Of a DNA stretch of 15,390 nucleotides, positions 7,224-14,613 are shown one piece after another (positions within the stretch are counted from its first letter, which is position 1; the number at the start of each line of letters is the position of its first letter). The DNA is from Proteobacteria bacterium UBA1858 (lineage in GTDB: Bacteria; Pseudomonadota; Gammaproteobacteria; UBA4575): the NCBI GenBank assembly GCA_002338385.1, contig DDIE01000043.1:459-15848 (forward strand), given 5' to 3'. The translations under genes and the position numbers were made by a program. The notes under the pieces were generated by a model. That model made no database searches, had not been told where the DNA came from, and saw only the letters and a list, made by a program, of their open reading frames with translations.

Positions 7224-8669
7224 TTGAAATTTAATCATTTATCGCTTCTGCTGATGGCTGCATTGTGTATCCATGTCGGGTCACTCTGGGCGGGTGCCAA
7301 TAAAGAGATTATTCTGCCGGATATTGGTGATCCGGCCAGTCAGGTTTTAAGTCTCAATCAGGAGGCTGAGCTAGGTAAAATTATTCAGGCGCAAATCAAC
7401 CAGCGTTTGCCCATATCAACTGATCCGGAGATCCGTAACTACCTCCAATCGTTGGGTACCCGCCTGATCGCTGCGGGGGTCAATTCTGACTTCCCATACT
7501 ACTTTAACCTAGTGTTTGACCATCGCATTAACGCCTTTGCGATGCCCGGCGGAATTGTTGCAATCAATAGCGGTCTATTCATCCTCACCCAGACAGAATC
7601 CGAACTTGCCAGTGTGATCGCGCATGAAATATCACATGTCTCACAGCGTCATATTGCGCGTCGCTTCTCACGCCAGCAAAAATTAAGTGTGGTGAACACT
7701 ATCGCCCTGCTGGGATCTGTGCTGGCGGCCGTGTATGGCTCTGCTGATGCTGGCATGGCCGCCGCCACCGTGACCAGCGAACAATTACAGATTGATCAAC
7801 TGGCCTATAGTCGTGCCTTTGAGCAAGAGGCAGACCGGATTGGTATGGCTTTGTTAGTCAATGCGCGTCTCAATCCACACGGCATGCCAAGATTTTTCGA
7901 GCGCCTGCATGAGTATTCCAAGGTCAACCAAAATAATATTCCTGAATTTCTGCGTAGCCATCCTCTCACCATGTCGCGGATCAGTGACTCACTGTCGCGT
8001 GCTCAACAGTATGACAAGCGTCCCTACCATGAGAGCTCTACCCTCTATCATTATGCGCGCGCCCGCACTATTGCCATTTCCATGGAGCCTAAAAAACTGG
8101 TCAGCCAGTATCGCCAATTAGTTAAACAACAGCCCAGCAACATCAATCGCTATATTTATGGCATTGCTTTGAGCCGCATCAACCGCGGCCAGGCCGCAAT
8201 TAATGCACTGCAACAGATTGACACCACAGACGATGAGCATTTCCCGGTAGCAATCGCTCTGGCGCAGGCACATATTGCGCATGGTAGGCTGGATCCGGCG
8301 CTGGACATTTTACTTAATCTGGATGCGCTATATCCGCGCAATGAAGCCGTCATTTATTACTTATCGACTGCGTTAATGAATAAAAAACAATTCAAATCTG
8401 CGTTGGATAAACTCGACACACTGGACAGCTCAATCACCAGTAATCCCAGCCTGGAACATTTGCGCGCACAAGCCGCGGATGGTGCTGGTCAACCATGGCG
8501 CAGTCACGAGGCATTGTCGAACTACGATCTTATGCATGCGCGCTTTAATCCCGCCATGGAGCACTTGTTACTGGCTACCCGCCAACCCGGTATTGATGAG
8601 CACAGCAGAGCAAGAATAGAAGCCAAAAAAGAATATATACGCGCACTGCAAAAGAAACTAAGGTATTAA
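7224..8669 (+). CDS. bepA: Periplasmic M48 metalloprotease with TPR tail, BepA-like
   Basis: This is a zinc protease and chaperone of the BepA/YfgC type, which assists or degrades outer-membrane proteins such as LptD at the BAM complex. The length, 481 residues, is close to E. coli BepA (487). A signal peptide covers about residues 1-24 (cleavage near LWAGA). The zinc motif is His134-Glu135-x-x-His138 (HEISH), the third ligand is Glu200 in FEQEADRIG, and His246 in RSHPLTMSRISD matches the BepA histidine switch. Residues from about 265 on are helical, TPR-like repeats. The start is TTG at 7224: it gives a complete signal peptide and has GGGAG 4 nt upstream. The next in-frame ATG, at codon 11, would cut into the signal peptide. 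It is divergent from tusA. Confidence 0.92.
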   Translation: MKFNHLSLLLMAALCIHVGSLWAGANKEIILPDIGDPASQVLSLNQEAELGKIIQAQINQRLPISTDPEIRNYLQSLGTRLIAAGVNSDFPYYFNLVFDHRINAFAMPGGIVAINSGLFILTQTESELASVIAHEISHVSQRHIARRFSRQQKLSVVNTIALLGSVLAAVYGSADAGMAAATVTSEQLQIDQLAYSRAFEQEADRIGMALLVNARLNPHGMPRFFERLHEYSKVNQNNIPEFLRSHPLTMSRISDSLSRAQQYDKRPYHESSTLYHYARARTIAISMEPKKLVSQYRQLVKQQPSNINRYIYGIALSRINRGQAAINALQQIDTTDDEHFPVAIALAQAHIAHGRLDPALDILLNLDALYPRNEAVIYYLSTALMNKKQFKSALDKLDTLDSSITSNPSLEHLRAQAADGAGQPWRSHEALSNYDLMHARFNPAMEHLLLATRQPGIDEHSRARIEAKKEYIRALQKKLRY

Positions 8670-8704
8670 TTCTTGGTCTGAACATAAACGCCAGCATTAC
8701 AAGC

Positions 8705-8732
8705 CTGACAAATACATTAAAATGAATATAAA
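8705..8732 (+). promoter_or_regulatory. Predicted sigma-70 promoter for soxYZ
   Basis: CTGACA (8705-8710) and TATAAA (8727-8732) are 16 nt apart in an AT-rich stretch, giving a leader of about 45 nt before soxY. There is no obvious operator. Confidence 0.5.
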
Positions 8733-8784
8733 ATATGCATGTTGAACGCAAACATACAAATCACACTCAAACAGTTGGTAGCTC

Positions 8785-9237
8785 ATGAAATTAACAAGAC
8801 GAAATATCCTAAAATATAGTTCACTCAGTGCCATGGGTGCACTGATGTCCGGTTTCTCCGGCAATCTGTTGGCACAATGGCCAGCAGCTTCATTCGATAG
8901 TAAAGCATTTGATGAAGCCTTTAGTTTAGTGTCTGCGGGGGCCGAGGTTAAAGAAGGCCACATAACGATAGATGCACCTCAGATTGCGGATAATGGCGCC
9001 TCTGTGCCAATCGTGATTTCTACCGACCTGCCTGAGGCAGAATCAATCAGTATTTTTGTCGAAAAGAATCCACGTCCGTTTATTTCCACGATATATCTTA
9101 ATGACAAGCTAGAATCCTCGGTCTCATTGCGGGTAAAAATGCGTGAAACCTCTGATTTGATCGCGCTAGTGAAATCACCAAGTGGCCAATTTATGGCCAG
9201 ACAAACTGTTAAAGTAACCGCTGGCGGTTGCGCTTAA
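8785..9237 (+). CDS. soxY: Thiosulfate-oxidation carrier protein SoxY
   Basis: SoxY is the subunit of the periplasmic SoxYZ carrier that holds the sulfur substrate on a C-terminal cysteine while SoxXA, SoxB and SoxCD act on it. The N terminus is a Tat signal (TRRNILK at 4-10, then a hydrophobic stretch to about residue 30, cleavage near LLA), as in other SoxY. The body has the family beta-sandwich segments ending VEKNPRPFISTIYL, with QTVKVTAGGCA at the end. The substrate cysteine is Cys149. The tail is GGCA instead of the usual GGCGG, so one terminal glycine is replaced and one lost. The length of 150 is normal. The Shine-Dalgarno is weak. soxZ follows 36 nt on. No soxXA, soxB or soxCD genes are in the window. 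Confidence 0.95.
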   Translation: MKLTRRNILKYSSLSAMGALMSGFSGNLLAQWPAASFDSKAFDEAFSLVSAGAEVKEGHITIDAPQIADNGASVPIVISTDLPEAESISIFVEKNPRPFISTIYLNDKLESSVSLRVKMRETSDLIALVKSPSGQFMARQTVKVTAGGCA

Positions 9238-9273
9238 GCCTGCCTTGCCGATTAAGGGGAAAAGGACAACACA

Positions 9274-9594
9274 ATGAGCAAAAAAGTTAAAATTCGCGCA
9301 ACTCTCAAAGATGGCATCACAACTGTGAAAGCGATTATCAGCCATCCCATGGAGACAGGATCACGCAAAAACAAGGAAACCGGTGAGATTATCCCAGCCC
9401 ACTTCATACAGGCAGTAGAAGTCACCTTGAATGAAGAAGTCGTTATGGACACACACTGGGGCACGGGTATCTCAAAAAATCCTTATCTATCTTTCCAGAT
9501 TAAAGGCGGCGCTGCCGGTGACAGCGTAGTCCTCACTTGGACCGACAATTTAGGCGAAACCGGTTCTGGTGAAGCCATAGTCAAAGCTAAATAA
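9274..9594 (+). CDS. soxZ: Thiosulfate-oxidation complex protein SoxZ
   Basis: This is the SoxY partner of 106 residues. It has no signal peptide, consistent with export by Tat as a SoxYZ heterodimer. Family features are the start KVKIRATLKDGIT, the HPMETG loop (25-30), PAHFIQ, the THWGTGISKNPYLSF core and the terminal GETGSGEAIVK strand, an Ig-like beta-sandwich. The start ATG at 9274 follows AGGA about 7 nt upstream, within a purine-rich AAGGGGAAAAGGA. It is translated from the same message as soxY and followed by a strong hairpin. Confidence 0.96.
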   Translation: MSKKVKIRATLKDGITTVKAIISHPMETGSRKNKETGEIIPAHFIQAVEVTLNEEVVMDTHWGTGISKNPYLSFQIKGGAAGDSVVLTWTDNLGETGSGEAIVKAK

Positions 9595-9614
9595 CGCTTT
9601 CCAAACTCCTTGCA

Positions 9615-9642
9615 ACCACCCTGTCTGCTGAGGCAGGGTGGT
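9615..9642 (+). terminator. Hairpin terminator after soxZ
   Basis: ACCACCCTG (9615-9623) pairs perfectly with CAGGGTGGT (9634-9642) around a 10-nt loop, 20 nt after the soxZ stop. The 3' flank is not U-rich, so termination may be imperfect. Confidence 0.6.
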
Positions 9643-9717
9643 CGTCCAGTGTGGCTTAGCCTGTCACAGGCGGACTAGTAATTAATTTGTTCGAGCTCGG
9701 TCACGAGTGATTGGTAC

Positions 9718-9746
9718 TTAACATCCATAATGTGATGTTATATTAT
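9718..9746 (+). promoter_or_regulatory. Predicted sigma-70 promoter of the zinc-uptake operon
   Basis: TTAACA (9718-9723) and TATTAT (9741-9746) are separated by exactly 17 nt. Transcription would begin near 9753, about 22 nt before the first gene. The -10 box lies inside the Zur-type palindrome. Confidence 0.65.
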
Positions 9747-9752
9747 AACATC
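9734..9752 (+). promoter_or_regulatory. Zur-type operator (perfect 19-bp palindrome)
   Basis: GATGTTATA-T-TATAACATC is a perfect inverted repeat with a 1-nt centre. It matches the core of the gammaproteobacterial Zur box (GTTATA-N-TATAAC, often extended to ATGTTATA-N-TATAACAT). Its position across the -10 box fits repression by zinc-loaded Zur. The downstream genes are a His-rich exported protein and a ZnuD-like receptor, as expected for a Zur regulon. Confidence 0.82.
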
Positions 9753-9774
9753 TTTATTGTTGCCATCGCACTGA

Positions 9775-10074
9775 ATGCATAATCGATCACCCGCCGTTGT
9801 CACTGTCCTACTCATATTCATCATTATGAGTGTGCTGCCGGTCGTGCACGCTTATGTGCATAACCATACGCATGACCATGCGGATCACAACCGCAGCTGC
9901 CCAGACTGTCTCGCGCTCACCTGCAGTGAGGACAGTCAAGCACTGGCTAATCCATTGATCTGTGTTGCACGCGTGGCAACGACCCTGTGTATACCTGCGT
10001 GCAACGCGTGCAGCGACCTATCTGACGCCGTCACACGTGAAAGTATTCGCGCACCGCCCTATTTCATCTCCTAA
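9775..10074 (+). CDS. Small exported His/Cys-rich protein of the zinc-uptake operon
   Basis: I do not recognise a named family. The 99-residue product has an N-terminal signal peptide or membrane anchor (hydrophobic residues 8-24, likely cleavage after VHA at 26). A histidine cluster follows: HNHTHDHADH (29-38). Seven cysteines follow at 42, 45, 50, 63, 72, 76 and 79, and the protein ends with RAPPYFIS. Histidine and cysteine richness, with the Zur-type operator directly upstream, suggests periplasmic zinc binding or buffering, or helping the TonB receptor encoded 64 nt downstream. The small exported CzcI/DUF2946-like proteins near metal transport genes have a similar layout, but that link is only impressionistic. 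The ATG at 9775 is the first possible start after the predicted transcription start. There is no Shine-Dalgarno. Confidence 0.75.
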   Translation: MHNRSPAVVTVLLIFIIMSVLPVVHAYVHNHTHDHADHNRSCPDCLALTCSEDSQALANPLICVARVATTLCIPACNACSDLSDAVTRESIRAPPYFIS

Positions 10075-10138
10075 ATATAATTTGAATATTGTCTAGCAAC
10101 TGTGTGTTGCAACGAGTGTCAACAATTTGGAGTGAATA

Positions 10139-12238
10139 ATGTTTTTAAGGAAAATCTCGATTGCCAGTATGGCAATCTTGTTAAGCTGCAGCGCGCTAGC
10201 AGAGGAAAAACTTGCGCCTTTGGTTGTAGAATCAAGCATCTTCAATGCGCATACAGATGCTGAAGACGCACAAACAGTCAAGATCATCACTGCGGATGAT
10301 CTTGAGCGCAAAAATGTCACCACGCTGGGTGACGCGGTTAATCTTGAGCCGGGAATTAGCTCAACTCACTTCGCTACGGGTGCTAGTCGTCCCATCATTC
10401 GCGGCATGAGCGACCACCGAGTCATGGTCCTTGAAAATGGCGTCAGTAGTTCCGATGTGTCCAGTCTCAGCGATGATCATGCCGTAACCATAGAGCCTTA
10501 TCACGCCCAACAAATAGAGATACTGCGCGGTCCAGCTACCTTACGCTACGGTTCAGGTGCAGCCGGTGGTTTAGTTAACGTTATCAACAAACGTATCCCG
10601 CAAACGCTAGCTGAGAAAGCGCTTAATCTGGACCTCAGCGCGGAGCATGCCTCGGTATCAGAGGGGAATACACTGGCAATAGATGCCAATGGTAGCGTGC
10701 AAAACTTTAGTTGGCATTTTGATGCACTGAGCCGAGATACCGAAGATTATGATATCGATGGCTATGCCGATGAGGATGAGCCAGAGAATAAAGGAAAACT
10801 CGAAAATAGCGCGATCGATACCGAGAATTATGGAATTGGTGGAAGCTATATCAGTGATCAATTCCTATTCGGTTTCTCATATAGCCATCTGGACTCCAGA
10901 TACGGCATTCCCGGCCATGCTCACGAAGAGGAAGAAGAAGGAGAGCATGAGGGAGAAGAACATGAGGAAGAAGAGGGAGGCGCTCGTATTGATCTAAAAC
11001 AAGAGCGTTATGATGCTCAACTCGAGTTTTTTTCGCCGTTTGAGAATATCGAAAACATACTCATCCGCACCACCTACACTGACTACACACATGTCGAGGG
11101 TGAAGCCGCTGAAGAGGAAGGTCATGATGAGGAGGAGGAAGAAGAGGAACATGGTGCAGGCACCACCTATGATAACGAAACCTGGAATTCTCGTCTTGAG
11201 ATTGTGCAGCATAGTAGTGATACCGTGCATAATGCATTCGGCTTGCAATACATCGATAACGAATTCGCTGCGGCGGGAGAAGAGACTTTCATCGCTCCCG
11301 TTGATCAGACCGATGTGGGTGTTTTTGCCATAACCAAACGTACATTCAATGCCTGGGATGTTGAGCTCGGTGCTCGCTTAGATCGCATTGAGTACGATAT
11401 CGACACTGATCGTGATGAGGACTTTACCACGACGTCATTATCGCTGGGTCTGGTTAACTACATCAGTGACGACATGCTGTTAAAATTTAATGCTGACTTA
11501 GCCGAGCGAGCCCCCCAAAATGTCGCTCTGTACGCAGATGGCGCCCATTTAGCGAGCAGTACCTATGAGATTGGCAATAGCGATCTTGATGCAGAGACTG
11601 CGTACAGCTTTGATTTGGGCCTTGAGCATATCGGGCGTGATTATGGCTGGAAAGTAAATGCTTTCTATAGCTATATCACTGACTATATTTATCTTGCGAG
11701 TACGGATACTAATCTCGATGGCATTGCTGACACTGTCAATGAAGACAATGTTATCGATCTTGATGAGGACTTATTAAGAGGTATCTACTCTAACGATGAT
11801 GCCGTTTTTTATGGCTTTGAGGCTGAACTCAATAAGTCACTCTACAGCACCGATGGCACAGACATTAGCGGGCGCATTTTCGCTGACTATGTGCGTGGTG
11901 AATTCGATGACAACGATTTAGGCAACGTACCACGCATGACTCCTGCCCGCTTAGGTCTTCAAATCCTTGCCCAATACGGGGGCTGGGATACGTCCGTAAG
12001 CAGTATTTTTGTTAGTGAGCAGAATAAAGTTGCGCAATTAGAAACAAAAACAGATGACTACATAATGCTGAATGCACGTCTGAGCAAAACATTACATAGT
12101 GCCAACAGTAATATTAAAGTCTTTGTCAAAGGCGAAAACTTGTTGGATGAGGATGCCCGTCAACATACCTCACTGCAAAAGGATCATTTGCCGCTACCAG
12201 GTCGTAACATCGGTGTAGGCATGTCTTTACACTATTAA
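10139..12238 (+). CDS. TonB-dependent outer-membrane receptor, ZnuD-like (zinc uptake)
   Basis: This is an outer-membrane beta-barrel receptor of 699 residues that takes up a metal or metal complex using TonB energy. Signal peptide 1-21 (cleavage after ALA). The plug domain (about 30-155) has LGDAVNLEPGIS, the PIIRGM segment, EILRGPATLRYGSGAAGGLVN-type sequence and NVINKRIP. The barrel ends with a C-terminal aromatic strand (GVGMSLHY). Two extracellular-type loops are Glu/His-rich: residues 259-280 (His260, 262, 270, 275) and 324-338 (His329, 338). These loops are typical of ZnuD-like zinc receptors. A GGAG Shine-Dalgarno precedes the ATG by 6 nt. Position in a Zur-controlled operon strongly supports zinc. 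Copper or nickel is less likely. Confidence 0.92.
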   Translation: MFLRKISIASMAILLSCSALAEEKLAPLVVESSIFNAHTDAEDAQTVKIITADDLERKNVTTLGDAVNLEPGISSTHFATGASRPIIRGMSDHRVMVLENGVSSSDVSSLSDDHAVTIEPYHAQQIEILRGPATLRYGSGAAGGLVNVINKRIPQTLAEKALNLDLSAEHASVSEGNTLAIDANGSVQNFSWHFDALSRDTEDYDIDGYADEDEPENKGKLENSAIDTENYGIGGSYISDQFLFGFSYSHLDSRYGIPGHAHEEEEEGEHEGEEHEEEEGGARIDLKQERYDAQLEFFSPFENIENILIRTTYTDYTHVEGEAAEEEGHDEEEEEEEHGAGTTYDNETWNSRLEIVQHSSDTVHNAFGLQYIDNEFAAAGEETFIAPVDQTDVGVFAITKRTFNAWDVELGARLDRIEYDIDTDRDEDFTTTSLSLGLVNYISDDMLLKFNADLAERAPQNVALYADGAHLASSTYEIGNSDLDAETAYSFDLGLEHIGRDYGWKVNAFYSYITDYIYLASTDTNLDGIADTVNEDNVIDLDEDLLRGIYSNDDAVFYGFEAELNKSLYSTDGTDISGRIFADYVRGEFDDNDLGNVPRMTPARLGLQILAQYGGWDTSVSSIFVSEQNKVAQLETKTDDYIMLNARLSKTLHSANSNIKVFVKGENLLDEDARQHTSLQKDHLPLPGRNIGVGMSLHY
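10925..11155 (+). repeat. Two purine-rich low-complexity tracts encoding Glu/His loops
   Basis: Tracts at about 10925-10980 and 11111-11155 consist of repeated GAA/GAG codons broken by CAT. They encode the acidic His-containing loops of the receptor. Such tracts could vary in length by replication slippage, always in codon multiples if function is kept. Confidence 0.6.
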
Positions 12239-12247
12239 ACTCACAGG

Positions 12248-12285
12248 TTTGCCCCTCAGCAGTCTCTCCACGCTGTGGGGGCAAA
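12248..12285. terminator. Hairpin between convergent genes (bidirectional terminator)
   Basis: TTTGCCCC (12248-12255) pairs with GGGGCAAA (12278-12285), with an inner CAGC/GCTG extension. It lies 9 nt after the receptor stop and 8 nt beyond the stop of the convergent zinc-ribbon gene, so it can serve both directions. Confidence 0.65.
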
Positions 12286-12293
12286 TCACATGC

Positions 12294-12617
12294 TCAACTG
12301 ACATAACCCGCAAAGGGCAAGACATAGCCTCTGTCTTTAATTATGCAGCCGCTGGCAAGATCATCTGAATAATGCACCGGCATACTGTGATCCAGATCCG
12401 GGCGATCCATGTTTGATACTAAATTGATAGCGACTCGCTTGCTACCGCACTTAGCGCACTTGAGCTTGGTCCGGTAATCAACGATTAGCAATTGATGACC
12501 AAAACGTCGTGTGATCAGCGGTACATTGAGAGGAAATCCCATGTGCTGGCAGCGCGTGCACACTGGGAATAGACGCTCCAGCAAATCTAATTCTGTAAAT
12601 TTATTGATGATTCTCAT
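12294..12617 (-). CDS. Unrecognised small four-cysteine (zinc-ribbon-like) protein
   Basis: I do not recognise a named family. With the ATG at 12617 the product has 107 residues. Two CxxC pairs stand 34 residues apart: CTRC, and CAKCG within KLKCAKCGSKR. This is the pattern of a zinc ribbon with a long insert. There is no signal peptide or membrane segment, so it is probably cytoplasmic. The frame is open to a GTG at 12671, but that extension of 18 residues has no ribosome binding site and looks non-coding. An AAGAG lies about 10 nt before the ATG. It is the last gene of the minus-strand cluster, 105 nt after the secretin-like gene. It could be a regulator of the cluster or an unrelated cytoplasmic protein; nothing in the sequence decides. 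Confidence 0.65.
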   Translation of the reverse strand: MRIINKFTELDLLERLFPVCTRCQHMGFPLNVPLITRRFGHQLLIVDYRTKLKCAKCGSKRVAINLVSNMDRPDLDHSMPVHYSDDLASGCIIKDRGYVLPFAGYVS

Positions 12618-12722
12618 ATGCTGTAATTCTCTTACGAGCAGGCATCCTTGTCGAGTATCTCTATCGGCCACACACCACCGCTGTGAACATATTGAGCTGC
12701 ACAGGCCCAGCCTCGATCTGGC

Positions 12723-13883
12723 TTATATTATGCGCGGGCGTATCATGATCAGTACTTCCACCTCCTGCTCGCTGGATGCACTATTTAAGAGCAAATTGAC
12801 CAGTGGCAGACGGGTAGTGTTACGTCTGGCTTTCTTTTTCAGTAGCCCGCCTAGGACTAGATAATCACCATCGGATACTATCACTGAGGTCGATATTGTG
12901 TGCTGCGTCAGGGTCGCATTGGCCAATGGTTGCTGCAGGTCACTGACTGATGCCTTGGTGATATTCAAACTGATCTGCTCGCCGGCAATATAGGGAATAA
13001 CCTCCATTTCAATCCCATAATCGACTTTTTCACGACTATTACTGAATTCCGAGGCATGCGGTAACCAAGCTGTTTTAAGTGAAGCAAAGCGGGCCTTCTT
13101 ACCATCGATAGATACAATCGATGGCATGGCTTTTATCACCGCATGACCACTATCCTCCATGGCCTGAAAGGTCTTTAATAATGACTGATTGAATGTCGTG
13201 TAGGGCGCAGCATGCGCAGGAATGCCTAATACTCGTAATGCTTCACGACTGACTTCAATAATACTCAACTCGAGTACGATTTGGCCTTGCTCAACATCAA
13301 ATACCAGCAGAGCATTCTGTATCTCTTCATGCACGACGCGCGGTGCGGTAATCGACACATAGCCACCAACATTGCTAATAAATCGCTGATGACTCTCGCC
13401 CAGCGTATTGATCAACTCATCAGCCATCAAATACTTTGGCAGATAACGACAAGTGCTAGCGAGTTTCGGATTAGTCATCTCAGCAACTAGGATATAATCT
13501 GCATACACTTTATACGCAAAATCACCTGTAGCTGTGATCACTTCAAGAACATCACTCAACTCACCCTCTAATTTGAGAGTGATTAAGCCTTCTAAATAAT
13601 CATCAGCAATAATTGGAATACCGGTCTGTAGAGATAATTCATGTAACGCTTCTGTTAATTCAAATTCAAAGAAATCAACCTCCACCTGCTGTTCAATATC
13701 AATAAACTGATCAGCACATTGGTAGCTGGAAGCCTGATACTGTCTCGGCAGGTATTCGCTATCAGGTAGTTCTGCAAACTTGAGTTGCTGCATACCGGTA
13801 CACGCCGAGAGCATCAGCAGACCGGCAATCAGTACACTGCAAATAGTTAATTTCTGAGCGCAGGACTGGTAGGGATTTTTCAT
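12723..13883 (-). CDS. Short secretin-like outer-membrane lipoprotein
   Basis: This is a 386-residue lipoprotein related to secretins (GspD/PilQ/MshL). The signal peptide has a lipobox LSAC with Cys28. An STN/N0-like domain follows (about 68-134: FEFELTEALHELS, then TLKLEGELSDVLEVI). A small N1-type domain is at about 146-196 (YLPKYLMADELINTLG, then VSITAPRVVHEEI). The secretin core is 200-386, with LELSIIEVS, MPSIVSIDGKKARF, VDYGIEMEVIP, TSVIVSDGDYLVLGGLL and the closing LIMIRPRII. The pore region is unusually short: only about 15-20 residues lie between LGIPAHAA and LLKTFQAM, and the usual IPxLGxLF motif is reduced to RLPLVNLLL. The ATG at 13883 has no good Shine-Dalgarno and lies 122 nt inside the chaperone-like frame. 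Either a reduced pore or a non-pore assembly lipoprotein is possible. Confidence 0.85.
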   Translation of the reverse strand: MKNPYQSCAQKLTICSVLIAGLLMLSACTGMQQLKFAELPDSEYLPRQYQASSYQCADQFIDIEQQVEVDFFEFELTEALHELSLQTGIPIIADDYLEGLITLKLEGELSDVLEVITATGDFAYKVYADYILVAEMTNPKLASTCRYLPKYLMADELINTLGESHQRFISNVGGYVSITAPRVVHEEIQNALLVFDVEQGQIVLELSIIEVSREALRVLGIPAHAAPYTTFNQSLLKTFQAMEDSGHAVIKAMPSIVSIDGKKARFASLKTAWLPHASEFSNSREKVDYGIEMEVIPYIAGEQISLNITKASVSDLQQPLANATLTQHTISTSVIVSDGDYLVLGGLLKKKARRNTTRLPLVNLLLNSASSEQEVEVLIMIRPRII

Positions 13884-14613
13884 TAAAATTACTCTGGATG
13901 AGCAAGTTATAGGTTCCGCCAGTCAGCTGGTCGCTGGTCGCTAGAACTTTGACTTTAGAATTGGGATAAACGACCGAATAGTCCTCTTGCCGCTCAATCG
14001 CGGATTGCGTACGCAGCAACTGTCTGTCAACCAGACGTCGATTGTTGTCTCTAATGATGACTTGAGATTTAAGCATGGCCTTCTTGTCAGACAGATTTTC
14101 AAACCAGGCACTGATCGTGCCATCGATGACTTCAAGATTAGATAGTCTGGTTTTGACTCGGCTTTTGCGTCCCTTGATGGCCACGTCAATCACCACGGCA
14201 TAGCGCACCTTAATCTGCATGCCCGTATTTTTACGCGGGTCATCGTCCTCGATTAACAGAGCGTACAGACGCGACCCTGACGCTTTGCGGGGTACTGTCA
14301 CTGCCCCGTGCACAATGTAGGTCTCACCATCATCTAAGCTGGCTTTGGTTTGTGTCAAAGTCAGATGCTGCGATTTTTCTGTTGGTATGAACTGAACATG
14401 TCCAGTTGCGAGTTGCTCAACCTCATTGAGATAGACACGGATGGTGCCAGATTTTACCGCCAAGACATTAAATTGAAATGGATAGCTGTTGCCAGGCTCT
14501 GCCTCAATATTAATCAGCATCGGCCAGACGCGATATTCTCCAGCCCGAGCATCTGCCCAGCAGATGCTCGCAATAAAAATAAAAAGACCACAGCAGAGAG
14601 CTGCTAGGCGCAT
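13762..14613 (-). CDS. Periplasmic Ig-fold fimbrial chaperone-like protein
   Basis: This exported protein of 283 residues has a signal peptide (about 1-20, ending CWA) and a beta-rich body like pilus-assembly or DUF916-type chaperones. An N-terminal strand pair is EYRVWPMLINIEAEPG. An Ig-like first domain runs to KVRYAVVIDVAI (about 135-146). A second domain contains VIDGTISAWFENLSDKKAML and ends with LTGGTYNLLIQSNF (230-243). The chaperone domain should end there. The frame instead continues 40 residues over the start of the secretin gene with an unrelated, Cys-containing tail. Its ATG overlaps the pilin stop (TAATG), so the two are translationally coupled. Expected role: hold and deliver the pilin-like subunit in the periplasm. 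Family membership is inferred from fold-like patterns, not a strict motif. Confidence 0.75.
   Translation of the reverse strand: MRLAALCCGLFIFIASICWADARAGEYRVWPMLINIEAEPGNSYPFQFNVLAVKSGTIRVYLNEVEQLATGHVQFIPTEKSQHLTLTQTKASLDDGETYIVHGAVTVPRKASGSRLYALLIEDDDPRKNTGMQIKVRYAVVIDVAIKGRKSRVKTRLSNLEVIDGTISAWFENLSDKKAMLKSQVIIRDNNRRLVDRQLLRTQSAIERQEDYSVVYPNSKVKVLATSDQLTGGTYNLLIQSNFNEKSLPVLRSEINYLQCTDCRSADALGVYRYAATQVCRTT

Noticed and set aside
10925..11155. CRISPR-like or tandem-repeat array
   Set aside because: The repetition is of GAA/GAG codons inside one protein, with no regular repeat-spacer pattern.
10994..11333. Open frames on both strands across the Glu/His tracts of the receptor
   Set aside because: Low-complexity GAA/GAG repeats leave all frames open. 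The receptor frame has clear family motifs and the others do not.
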